Positions 1-6,009 are shown, counted from the first letter of the stretch. The stretch is 7,411 nt of DNA from Abditibacteriota bacterium (GCA_017959625.1 JAGDAG010000186.1:1-7411); one strand, 5' to 3'. Translations and numbers: made by a program. Notes: generated by a model from the sequence alone, not told the origin.

Positions 1-503
1 ACTCCTCCTTTGGCATAACTCTTTCGGGAGGGGAGCCCCTTATGCAGCCGGCGGCCGCTTTCGCGCTGCTGGAGGAATTCGGCGGCCGGGAGGGCGACAC
101 CTGCATAGAGACCTGCGGTTTCTGCAGCCCCGAAATATTTGGGGAGTTGCGCCGCCGCTGCCGTTTCGTGTATATGGACCTGAAGCTGGCAGACGATGAA
201 GAACACAAAAAATATACCGGCCGCTCCAACCGGCCTATAATTGAGAACCTGGCGCAGCTCAGGGGTTCCGGCGCGGACTATATGCTGCGGGTCCCCCTTG
301 TCCCCGGCATCACCGATACAGACGAAAACCTGCGGGGGCTTTCCCGCCTTGCCGGCTCCTCTCCCGTGGAGCTGCTGGAATACAACACCCTCGCCGGCGC
401 CAAATATGAGGGCGTGGGCAGAAAATACTCTCTCGGCAAAGGCCGCAGCCGCAGCGCGGAAGAAGCCGCCGCCTTTTTTGAGGAGCCGGTGATCCGGCGG
501 TGA
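1..503 (+). CDS. Glycyl-radical-enzyme activating protein (radical SAM, PflA-like), 5' end outside window
   Basis: This is the C-terminal part of a radical SAM activase, which uses S-adenosylmethionine and a 4Fe-4S cluster to place a glycyl radical on a partner enzyme in the cytoplasm. The frame is already open at base 3 and reads through an in-frame ATG at 42, so that ATG is internal and the CX3CX2C cluster motif lies upstream of the window. Visible family signatures, in order: the ITLSGGEPLMQP segment (SAM-contacting GGEP) at bases 18-53, an IETCGF segment, YMDLKLADDEEH, RVPLVPGITDTDEN, and a C-terminal YNTLAGAKYEGVGRKYSL block matching the YHELGKHKW...EYKL region of E. coli PflA. About 166 residues remain, as expected from GGEP to the end in this family. 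The partner glycyl radical enzyme is not in the window, so the substrate pathway cannot be named. No gene follows in close operon spacing. Confidence 0.93.
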   Translation, partial: SSFGITLSGGEPLMQPAAAFALLEEFGGREGDTCIETCGFCSPEIFGELRRRCRFVYMDLKLADDEEHKKYTGRSNRPIIENLAQLRGSGADYMLRVPLVPGITDTDENLRGLSRLAGSSPVELLEYNTLAGAKYEGVGRKYSLGKGRSRSAEEAAAFFEEPVIRR

Positions 504-504
504 A

Positions 505-595
505 TCGGCGGTTATGACTATCCGAACGGCAGCGTAATAACGGCGTCCTTCGGGATGCCTTTATTATTCCGGCGGTTTACGGGCTTTTTGCCGCC
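505..595 (+). repeat. Hairpin-rich intergenic repeat, copy 1
   Basis: Bases 533-595 are identical to 2526-2588 (63 of 63), and TCGGCGGTT at 505-513 recurs at 2501-2509. The intervening part differs in sequence and by 3 nt in length. The element can fold into three stems. A weak TCGG/CCGA stem lies at the 5' side. A long stem at 535-566 pairs TAATAA with TTATTA and GGCGTCC with GGATGCC (one G-T pair, one C/T mismatch) around a TTCG loop closed by C-G. A GGCGG (571-575)/CCGCC (591-595) stem closes the element. It begins 1 nt after the activase stop codon. The family name is unknown to me; REP/BIME-like repeats or a small non-autonomous element are plausible. Confidence 0.85.
542..568 (+). terminator. 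Possible intrinsic terminator inside repeat copy 1
   Basis: A 7-bp stem (542-548 with 553-559) around a TTCG tetraloop is followed by TTTATTATT. It lies 39 nt after the activase stop codon, where a terminator is expected. The T tract is interrupted by A, and the same hairpin in copy 2 lies downstream of a much better terminator, so this role is tentative. The pairing of the AT-rich outer arms (535-540 with 561-566) could also work against termination. Confidence 0.3.
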
Positions 596-807
596 CGAGA
601 GCGGGGACGGGAATAAGAATAAAGAAAAATCCATCTTTGTTTAAGTGTCGCCGGAAACGGTGAAACGGGAAGAAAGGATAACTGCCGGGGATATGACGGC
701 GGAAGCCCTAAAAAAGGCTCTTATTATCCGAAAGCAAATACTTTGCCGGCAAAAACAAAAAACCGTTTTTTTGAGAAAATTTTTGAGAGCATATAAAAAT
801 GCCGTAT
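596..807. other. A/T-rich intergenic stretch, no confident gene
   Basis: This part of the 540-nt gap between the activase and the exported protein has A-rich and T-rich tracts (around 725-800) unlike the flanking repeat. One + strand frame is open from a GTG at 645 to TAA at 807-809 and would give 54 residues rich in Lys and Arg. No convincing Shine-Dalgarno sequence precedes the GTG or the internal ATG at 693, so I do not call it a gene. A TTGAGA (783-788) and TATAAA (805-810) pair with a 16-nt spacer is a possible promoter that competes with the one at 808-821. Confidence 0.5.
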
Positions 808-821
808 AAATATGGTATATT
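808..821 (+). promoter_or_regulatory. Probable extended -10 promoter for the exported-protein gene
   Basis: TGGTATATT at 813-821 gives an extended -10 (TG, one base, then TATATT at 816-821). The 12 bases AAATATGGTATA at 808-819 recur exactly at 2628-2639, in front of RNase J, which supports a shared promoter type. I see no good -35 at 17 nt, as is common for extended -10 promoters. A start near 828 would leave a leader of about 215 nt before the ATG at 1044. An alternative TTGAGA/TATAAA pair lies at 783-810. Confidence 0.45.
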
Positions 822-1031
822 GAAAATGAAGACGGCAATTATTACGACGCAACCTGCGGCGCGGGACCTTGTGAGGAAAGCCAATCCGGTTTTTTACAGT
901 ATTTGCAGGAAAATGTTCGTATCAGGTCGGGATTTTGGGTGTGCCGGGGTGACGACCTGACTATTGAAGATTTTTATTCAATTTATAATCCGAGAGTCAT
1001 TGTCGAGTCTGATAATACTGATGAGGATTAA
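810..1031 (+). pseudogene. Possible gene remnant or start-less small ORF upstream of the exported-protein gene
   Basis: This frame is open for 73 codons between TAA at 807-809 and TAA at 1029-1031. The deduced peptide looks protein-like, with mixed composition and segments such as ENEDGNYYDATCGAGPCEES, QENVRIRSGFWVCRGDDLT and EDFYSIYNPRVIVESDNTDED. It has no ATG or GTG start near its beginning; the first TTG is at 903 and lacks a suitable ribosome binding site. Its stop overlaps the AAGGAG (1030-1035) that serves the gene at 1044, the arrangement seen between genuine adjacent genes. The simplest reading is the 3' remnant of an upstream gene that lost its 5' end. A chance open frame, or an mRNA leader with no coding role, remains possible. 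I do not recognise a family. Confidence 0.28.
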
Positions 1032-1043
1032 GGAGCAATAGTT

Positions 1044-2447
1044 ATGAAAGATCAATTGATATTCAGCCTTTTGTTGTCTCTGCTTCTGGCAAATATATGT
1101 TTCTGCGATACCTGGACTGTGACGGGCTCCATGCAAAACGGTTCCATGCAAAGTATAGAAACAGAAAAAATAAAGTCAGTGAGAGACGTTGTGACCGAGG
1201 AATGGTATACCAACGCCATTAACAGAGAGGACCCGTATGCCAACCAAGGCTGGTCTATAACCAAATATGCCATTGGGGATGTAGATCGCTTGCTGGCAAA
1301 TGCTCACGACGAGATTCTGGAGAGACTCGAGCCTGTATATCTTTCCGAGGTGCCCGGGGAAGTAAGGAATATGATCCGCGCGAGCGGCAAAGGCGTTCAT
1401 ATTTCTTCTTATAAAGGGATTCCGGATTTTATCATGGGTATTTACAGAAATGACAGGTTCTATCGTTCTGAGATCTTTTCATACAATTTGGATATAGGCA
1501 AGTCGAGACTTGTAGAGGTCAACCAGAAATACGGCACCAAAGACGACGGGCTTTTGTATTACAGATATATGGGGTCAAGCTATATAAGCGAGCTGGATGA
1601 TGATATAGAAAAAGCGGTCGAAAAGCTTCCTGTAGTAGAGAAAGCTGTTCTCCATGGCCGTTTTAAATGTATTTTGTATGATGCAGCCCGATATGCGGCA
1701 AAGTATTACCAGCACTTGCTTTTGACCGTAGTCAAGGATAACGGCAAAATAATATGGTATGACAGCGGAACCGAGCTCGGAGACGTTGCCATAACACCCG
1801 ATGGCAGGTATATGATATCTACGGCTGAAGGAGAGTTTTACGTCACCGTGACCGACGACAGGATCATATCCGAAAGCTATACTCCTTTTGAAAGGGGCTT
1901 CATGAATAATATGGCCGGACAATCGCGTTGGCCTTTTATTCCCGTATCATGCAGGATACTTACCGACAACATTGTGAGGCTGGAATATCAAGACGGCTGC
2001 GTGGAACACTGGAAGGTGCGGCTTTCCGAAGAAGATATGGAAAAAAATGCCATCGGATGGAACGAATTTTATGAAAGAAGCGGTAATAAACGCCGTTTAA
2101 AGCGGGCATATAATCATATTATATGGAGCAATGAAAAAGGGCACGGTACCGGTATAGCGCCGTTGTTTAACAGAAGAGATAACAAAAAGGACGTGCCGGA
2201 TAAAGAGACGCTTTTGGCATGGGATTATCAGGGCGGCGGTAAGGAACCTGTTTATGATGATATGATCGATATGTCAAAAATGAAAAATGCGCCGGTTTTG
2301 GATACTTTACCAAGACAGTCTTCAAAACCGCCGGTTTCCGGAACTGTGTTACGGAAACCGGCTGCCGGGCCAAGTACACTCCAAACCGGCTGGCTTGCCG
2401 GCTTTGTCGCCAGAGTGAAGAGCTTTTTTGCCGGGCTGTTTGCATAA
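1044..2447 (+). CDS. Exported protein of unknown function with signal peptide and amphipathic C-terminal tail
   Basis: I do not recognise this 467-residue protein. The start is supported by AAGGAG at 1030-1035, 8 nt before the ATG, and by a Sec-type signal peptide: K2, a hydrophobic core L5-I18, then C19-F-C21 before D22. No good lipobox precedes either cysteine, so it is probably secreted, not a lipoprotein. The mature part is mixed alpha/beta and rich in Tyr and Trp. Residues about 235-275 contain KIIWYDSGTELGDVAITPDGRYMI, the strand-turn-PDGRY pattern of beta-propeller blades, but only one clear copy is visible. After about residue 410 comes a Pro/Ser/Lys linker (LPRQSSKPPVSG, LRKPAAGPS), and the last 20 residues (GWLAGFVARVKSFFAGLFA region) form a likely amphipathic, possibly membrane-associating helix. 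The gene uses more AT-ending codons than its neighbours, is flanked by two direct repeat copies, and has its own promoter and terminator. Acquired or fast-evolving DNA would fit. Confidence 0.85.
   Translation: MKDQLIFSLLLSLLLANICFCDTWTVTGSMQNGSMQSIETEKIKSVRDVVTEEWYTNAINREDPYANQGWSITKYAIGDVDRLLANAHDEILERLEPVYLSEVPGEVRNMIRASGKGVHISSYKGIPDFIMGIYRNDRFYRSEIFSYNLDIGKSRLVEVNQKYGTKDDGLLYYRYMGSSYISELDDDIEKAVEKLPVVEKAVLHGRFKCILYDAARYAAKYYQHLLLTVVKDNGKIIWYDSGTELGDVAITPDGRYMISTAEGEFYVTVTDDRIISESYTPFERGFMNNMAGQSRWPFIPVSCRILTDNIVRLEYQDGCVEHWKVRLSEEDMEKNAIGWNEFYERSGNKRRLKRAYNHIIWSNEKGHGTGIAPLFNRRDNKKDVPDKETLLAWDYQGGGKEPVYDDMIDMSKMKNAPVLDTLPRQSSKPPVSGTVLRKPAAGPSTLQTGWLAGFVARVKSFFAGLFA
2330..2362 (+). repeat. 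11-bp perfect inverted repeat in the 3' coding region
   Basis: GCCGGTTTCCG at 2330-2340 is the exact reverse complement of CGGAAACCGGC at 2352-2362, with an 11-nt loop. It sits in the Pro-rich linker of the exported protein. Related CCGG/AAACCGG words occur nearby at 2291-2297 and 2384-2390, and CCGGC/GCCGG (2386-2390 with 2397-2401) can form a further small stem. The cluster is denser than the coding demand explains. Confidence 0.7.
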
Positions 2448-2462
2448 ACAAGCGAAAGTATG

Positions 2463-2490
2463 AGCGGGGTCTTGCGGCCCCGCTTTTTTT
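2463..2490 (+). terminator. Strong intrinsic terminator after the exported-protein gene
   Basis: A 9-bp stem, AGCGGGGTC (2463-2471) with GGCCCCGCT (2476-2484), contains one T-G pair and a TTGC loop. It is followed directly by an unbroken T tract ending at 2490. It begins 16 nt after the TAA at 2445-2447 and separates the exported-protein gene from the RNase J operon. Confidence 0.92.
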
Positions 2491-2500
2491 CGGCGTCGGA

Positions 2501-2588
2501 TCGGCGGTTCCGATACGAAAGCCAACGTAATAACGGCGTCCTTCGGGATGCCTTTATTATTCCGGCGGTTTACGGGCTTTTTGCCGCC
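2501..2588 (+). repeat. Hairpin-rich intergenic repeat, copy 2
   Basis: Bases 2526-2588 match 533-595 exactly and in the same orientation, 1993 bp apart. The 5' stem is better formed here: ATCGG (2500-2504), loop CGGTT, CCGAT (2510-2514). The TTCG-capped stem covers 2528-2559. GGCGG at 2564-2568 can pair with CCGCC at 2584-2588, but that CCGCC can instead pair with GGCGG at 2594-2598 just outside the repeat, so the two folds are mutually exclusive. The copy lies between the terminator and the RNase J promoter, so it is unlikely to be in the mature message of either gene. Confidence 0.85.
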
Positions 2589-2612
2589 TTCCGGGCGGCC
2601 CCGGCGCCTCGC

Positions 2613-2641
2613 TTTTCTTATCCCCCGAAATATGGTATAAT
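2613..2641 (+). promoter_or_regulatory. Probable promoter of the RNase J operon
   Basis: TATAAT at 2636-2641 is a consensus -10 and is extended by TG at 2633-2634. The -35 position at 17 nt spacing reads TTTTCT (2613-2618), a weak match. The upstream 12 bases AAATATGGTATA equal those at 808-819. Transcription would start near 2648 and give a short leader to the ATG at 2691, which has AAAGGA at 2676-2681. Confidence 0.7.
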
Positions 2642-2690
2642 TTATATACAGATAAAGCCATAAAACTTTTGATTCAAAGGATAAATATAT

Positions 2691-4364
2691 ATGACCCTTT
2701 CGGTAAAACCGGACAGTCTTGCCGTCATTCCTCTGGGGGGCGTGATGGAGATAGGCAAAAACATGACCTGCTACGCGTATAACGACAGCATGATCATCGT
2801 GGACTGCGGACTGAAATTCCCCAGCGAAGAAATGCCCGGCGTGGATATAGTGATACCGGATATCGCCTTTCTTGAAGAAAACAAAGACAAGCTGCTGGGG
2901 GTGTTCCTCACCCACGGCCATGAAGACCACATAGGGGCCCTGCCCTATTTCCTGCGCAAAATCAACGTTCCCGTTTACGGCACGAGGCTCACTCTGGGGT
3001 TCGTTTCCAACAAGCTGGAGGAGCACAGGCTGCTGGGAAACGCCGCCCTTTACGAAGTTGCGGCGGGAGACGTTCTGGAGGCCGGCGATTTTGAGATAGA
3101 ATATTTTCAGGTGGCCCACTCCATCCCCGATACCTGCGGAGTGGTGATACGCACTCCCGCGGGCACGGTGGTGCAGTCGGCGGATTTCAAATTCGACGCC
3201 CACGCCGTCAACGGCTACAACGTGGATCTCACGCGCCTGGCGGAGATCGGAAAAGAAAACGTGGCCGCCTTTCTGTGCGACACCACCAACGCCGAAAAGC
3301 CCGGCCATACCGGCAGCGAGAAGGAAGTGGGGGAATCCCTGGACAAAATAATCGGCGAAGCGGGGAGCCGCGTCATCCTTGCCGCCTTCGCTTCCAATAT
3401 ACACAGGGTGCAGCAGGTGGTGGATATCGCGGAAAAATACGGGAGAAGGGTGGCCATAGTGGGCCGCTCCATGATAGAAAACTGCCGTATAGCCCAGATA
3501 CTGGGGTATCTCGCCATACCGGAGGGGGTGCAGATCGACCCGGCGGATCTGGACGCCATACCTCCGGAGAAGACCGTCATTATCACCACCGGCAGCCAGG
3601 GAGAGCCCCTTTCCGCTCTCACCCAGATGGCTGCGGAGGAGCACAGATACGTGGATATAATCCCCGGAGACACGGTGATAATCTCCGCGACTCCCATACC
3701 GGGGAACGAAGCGGCCATAATCAACACCATCAACAGGCTGTTTGCCCTTGGCGCCGACGTCATCTATCCCCCTATCCACACGGTGCACGTCTCGGGCCAC
3801 GCCAACCGCGAGGACATACGCATGATGCTCAGCCTTCTGAAGCCCCGTTACCTCGTGCCGGTGCACGGGGAGCCCAGGCATTTCCATCACTTCCGCGACC
3901 TGGCGGAGGGCATGGGCTGGAAGGAAGAAGAGATATTCGGCCTTTCGGCGGGAGACGTTCTGGAAATAAACGAGACCGGCGCTTCCGTCACCGGCCGGGT
4001 GCCTTCGGGCAGCGTGCTGGTGGACGGCCTGGGAGTTGGCGACGTGGAGGACGTGGTGCTCCGGGACCGTTTCCATCTTTCCACCGACGGCGTGATAATC
4101 GCAGTCCTCAACGTGGATATAAAAAACCGGCGCCTCACCCAGCCGCCGGAGATATTTTCCCGGGGGGTCGCCGGAGAGGATATAGCGGAATCGCTGCTGG
4201 AGCCCCTGCCGGAAAAAATAGACGAACGCCTGCAGGTGGTGTTCACGGACAACGGCTCCAATCCCGAGGCCATAAAGTCTGCCGTAAAAAGAGTGGTGTC
4301 CCGCCACGTTTACGACAAGACCCACAGGCATCCGCTGATAATACCCATAGTCACGGAGTTTTAG
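2691..4364 (+). CDS. rnj: Ribonuclease J (metallo-beta-lactamase/beta-CASP RNase)
   Basis: RNase J is a cytoplasmic zinc-dependent 5'-to-3' exo- and endoribonuclease for mRNA decay and rRNA maturation. At 557 residues the protein is the usual full length. Visible order: the N-terminal LGGVMEIGKNM segment (15-25), DCGLKFP (38-44), metal motif THGHEDHIGA at 74-83, H143 in VAHSIPDT, D165 in QSADFKFD, a beta-CASP domain in the middle with TTGSQGEP, the closing histidine in SGHANREDIR (H370) and PVHGEP (H392). A C-terminal domain ends in PLIIPIVTEF. All metal-binding residues I can place are present, so activity is expected. The start has AAAGGA 9 nt upstream. It is first in an operon, and the next gene's AGGAG overlaps its stop codon. 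Third positions are GC-rich, yet Ile is often ATA. Confidence 0.97.
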   Translation: MTLSVKPDSLAVIPLGGVMEIGKNMTCYAYNDSMIIVDCGLKFPSEEMPGVDIVIPDIAFLEENKDKLLGVFLTHGHEDHIGALPYFLRKINVPVYGTRLTLGFVSNKLEEHRLLGNAALYEVAAGDVLEAGDFEIEYFQVAHSIPDTCGVVIRTPAGTVVQSADFKFDAHAVNGYNVDLTRLAEIGKENVAAFLCDTTNAEKPGHTGSEKEVGESLDKIIGEAGSRVILAAFASNIHRVQQVVDIAEKYGRRVAIVGRSMIENCRIAQILGYLAIPEGVQIDPADLDAIPPEKTVIITTGSQGEPLSALTQMAAEEHRYVDIIPGDTVIISATPIPGNEAAIINTINRLFALGADVIYPPIHTVHVSGHANREDIRMMLSLLKPRYLVPVHGEPRHFHHFRDLAEGMGWKEEEIFGLSAGDVLEINETGASVTGRVPSGSVLVDGLGVGDVEDVVLRDRFHLSTDGVIIAVLNVDIKNRRLTQPPEIFSRGVAGEDIAESLLEPLPEKIDERLQVVFTDNGSNPEAIKSAVKRVVSRHVYDKTHRHPLIIPIVTEF

Positions 4365-4373
4365 GAGAACAGC

Positions 4374-5447
4374 ATGAAAGTAGGAATAACAGGAACTCCC
4401 AAAAGCGGCAAAACCACTCTGTTTCAGGCGCTGACCCGCTGCAGAGTGGCGGTCCAGCCCATGGGCAGCGCCCGCCCCAACGTGGGGGTGGTGAACGTTC
4501 CGGACGAGCGGGTGGATTATTTTGCAAAGCAGTATAAGCCCAAAAAGATCACCTACGCTCCCATAGAATTCACCGATCCCGCATCGGACGTCTCCGGGGG
4601 AAACGAATTCGGCTCCGCCTTTTTTGCGGACGTGCGCAAATCCGACGCCATAGTGGCGGTGGTGAGAGGCTTTGAAAACGAATACGGCGAGGCGCCGAAC
4701 CCCGCCGGGGATATCCGCCGCCTTACCGAGGAGATACTGCTTTCGGATCTCACTCTTATAGAGACCCGCCTGGAGAGGATAGAAAAATCGCTTCACGGGG
4801 CCAAAAAAGGCGCCGCCGGCGCCCCGGAACAGGAAAAGGCTTTTCTTGAGCGTCTGCAGAAATGCCTGGAGGAAGGCAGAAAGCTCGGAGAGCTGGAATA
4901 TTCGGAAGAAGAAAAAAAGGCCCTCAAAAACTACGATTTCCTTACCGCGCGGCAGGTCATAGCCGTTCTCAACGTGGACGAAAACGAACTCGGGAGCCCT
5001 TCGGCGGCGACGGAGGAGTTTGAAGCTTTCTGCAACGGGGAAGGCCTTCCCCACCTGGCTCTGTGCGCCGAAGCGGAAAAAGAGATAAGCAGCCTTTCCG
5101 ACGAAGAGGAGAGGGAGTTTCTGGAGGATATGGGCATAAAAGAGCCCGCCCGCAACGCGCTCATAAAAAAGACCTACGACGCCCTGGGCCTGATCTCTTT
5201 TATCACGGCGGGAGAGCCGGAGGTGAGGGCGTGGACCGTGAAAAAGGGCTCCACCGCCCTGGAAGCGGCGGCGGCCATCCACACCGATATAGCAAAAGGC
5301 TTTATCCGGGCCGAGGTCGCCAACTTCAGGGATATACTTCCCGCGGAGACCTGGGAAAACGCCAAGGCGCAGGGACTAGTGAAGCTTTACGGAAAAGAAT
5401 ACATCGTAGAGGACGGCGACGTGCTTTACATCAGGTGCAAGGCCTGA
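4374..5447 (+). CDS. Divergent YchF-like P-loop NTPase with DUF933/TGS C-terminal domain
   Basis: This 357-residue protein has the YchF layout: a P-loop NTPase domain with a helical insert, then a TGS domain. P-loop GTPKSGKT lies at 7-14 (typical YchF: GLPNVGKS). VPDERVDYFAKQYKPKKIT at 42-60 is characteristic of YchF, as is NVDE at 200-203, which in YchF replaces the NKxD specificity motif and gives ATP preference. The region around 130-185 is charged and probably coiled coil. The TGS/DUF933 part (about 270-357) contains TAGEPEVRAWTVKKGS, a FIRAEV segment and EYIVEDGDVLYIRCKA. The G3 motif is altered: where YchF has DIAG the sequence reads DPAS at 68-71, so the usual DxxG glycine is missing. 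It may therefore be a paralog of the housekeeping YchF with changed hydrolysis; an ordinary ychF may exist elsewhere. AGGAG at 4363-4367 overlaps the RNase J stop, 6 nt before the ATG. Role inferred: ribosome- or RNA-associated regulation. Confidence 0.88.
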   Translation: MKVGITGTPKSGKTTLFQALTRCRVAVQPMGSARPNVGVVNVPDERVDYFAKQYKPKKITYAPIEFTDPASDVSGGNEFGSAFFADVRKSDAIVAVVRGFENEYGEAPNPAGDIRRLTEEILLSDLTLIETRLERIEKSLHGAKKGAAGAPEQEKAFLERLQKCLEEGRKLGELEYSEEEKKALKNYDFLTARQVIAVLNVDENELGSPSAATEEFEAFCNGEGLPHLALCAEAEKEISSLSDEEEREFLEDMGIKEPARNALIKKTYDALGLISFITAGEPEVRAWTVKKGSTALEAAAAIHTDIAKGFIRAEVANFRDILPAETWENAKAQGLVKLYGKEYIVEDGDVLYIRCKA

Positions 5448-5457
5448 GGAGGATAAT

Positions 5458-6009
5458 ATGACAAGGCAAAACAAAGAGATCGCCCAAAGGATCATGACTC
5501 TGCGGGAAGACAACGGTCTGTCTCCCGAGGAAATGGCCCGGAAACTGGATATGGCTACCGAAGATTACGTTGTTCTGGAGTCCGGAGAGACCGATCTGCC
5601 CATAAGCCTGCTGGAGACCATATCCCAGCTTTTCGGCATACAGTTCAGCATACTTATCACGGGAAGCGAGCCCAAGCTGCGGGTCTACAGCGTGACCCGG
5701 AAAGGCGAGGGCACCCATATCAACAGAAAGTCCGAATACAGCTACGAGGCCCTGGCCTCAAACTTTCAGGGCAAGAGCATGATACCCTTCGAGGTGACCG
5801 TTCCCGTCAGCGGCGACGTGCCGGTGGCCACCAACGGGCACGAAGGGCAGGAATTCGATTACGTGTTGCAGGGAAGCATCAACATTATCATCGACGATAC
5901 GGTGATCACCCTCAACGAAGGAGACAGTATCTATTTTGATTCCACCCACAAGCACGGCATGACCGCCATAGGCTCCACCGCCCTGCTTCTGGTGATGGTG
6001 GACGCATAG
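5458..6009 (+). CDS. XRE-family transcriptional regulator with C-terminal cupin domain
   Basis: The 183-residue protein combines a DNA-binding helix-turn-helix (residues about 7-66, with RIMTLREDNGLSPEEMARKL and a recognition region near 32-45) and a cupin_2 barrel (about 105-182). Candidate metal or ligand residues are H128 and E132 in NGHEGQEFDYVLQG, and H164 and H166 in GDSIYFDSTHKHGM. This architecture binds a small molecule in the cupin and controls neighbouring genes. It is often found beside AMP-forming acyl-CoA synthetases in anaerobes, as here, so regulation of the downstream gene is likely but inferred. AGGAGG at 5447-5452 overlaps the stop of the previous gene and lies 5 nt before the ATG. 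The helix-turn-helix is less canonical in its second half (MATEDYVVLESGE). No operator is evident upstream; the 10-nt gap leaves room only for the ribosome binding site. Confidence 0.93.
   Translation: MTRQNKEIAQRIMTLREDNGLSPEEMARKLDMATEDYVVLESGETDLPISLLETISQLFGIQFSILITGSEPKLRVYSVTRKGEGTHINRKSEYSYEALASNFQGKSMIPFEVTVPVSGDVPVATNGHEGQEFDYVLQGSINIIIDDTVITLNEGDSIYFDSTHKHGMTAIGSTALLLVMVDA

Noticed and set aside
42..503. ATG at 42 as the start of the activase
   Set aside because: The frame is open to the window edge and the upstream codons encode the conserved ITLSGGEPL segment, so the ATG is internal.
641..838. A 65-codon hydrophobic minus-strand frame
   Set aside because: Its hydrophobicity comes from A-rich plus-strand tracts, and no ribosome binding site or neighbouring minus-strand gene supports it.
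1044..1110. Lipoprotein signal for the exported protein
   Set aside because: Cysteines at residues 19 and 21 are preceded by ANI and ICF, which do not fit a lipobox; ordinary Sec export is more likely.
505..2588. CRISPR array or insertion sequence
   Set aside because: There are only two repeat copies 1993 bp apart. No spacer periodicity, transposase or terminal inverted repeats are seen, and no target-site duplication could be established.
2460..2663. A 67-codon + strand frame before RNase J
   Set aside because: It is built from the terminator, repeat copy 2 and the promoter, and lacks a ribosome binding site.
3275..4537. A 420-codon + strand frame overlapping RNase J
   Set aside because: The translation is Arg/Gly/Pro-rich without motifs, starts inside RNase J and spans the junction to the next gene; it is a shifted reading of GC-rich codons.
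2349..5282. A 977-codon open frame on the minus strand
   Set aside because: It runs antisense across RNase J and most of the YchF-like gene and through the terminator and repeat copy 2. Its composition is that of a shadow frame opposite GC-biased codons, and it shows no recognisable domain.
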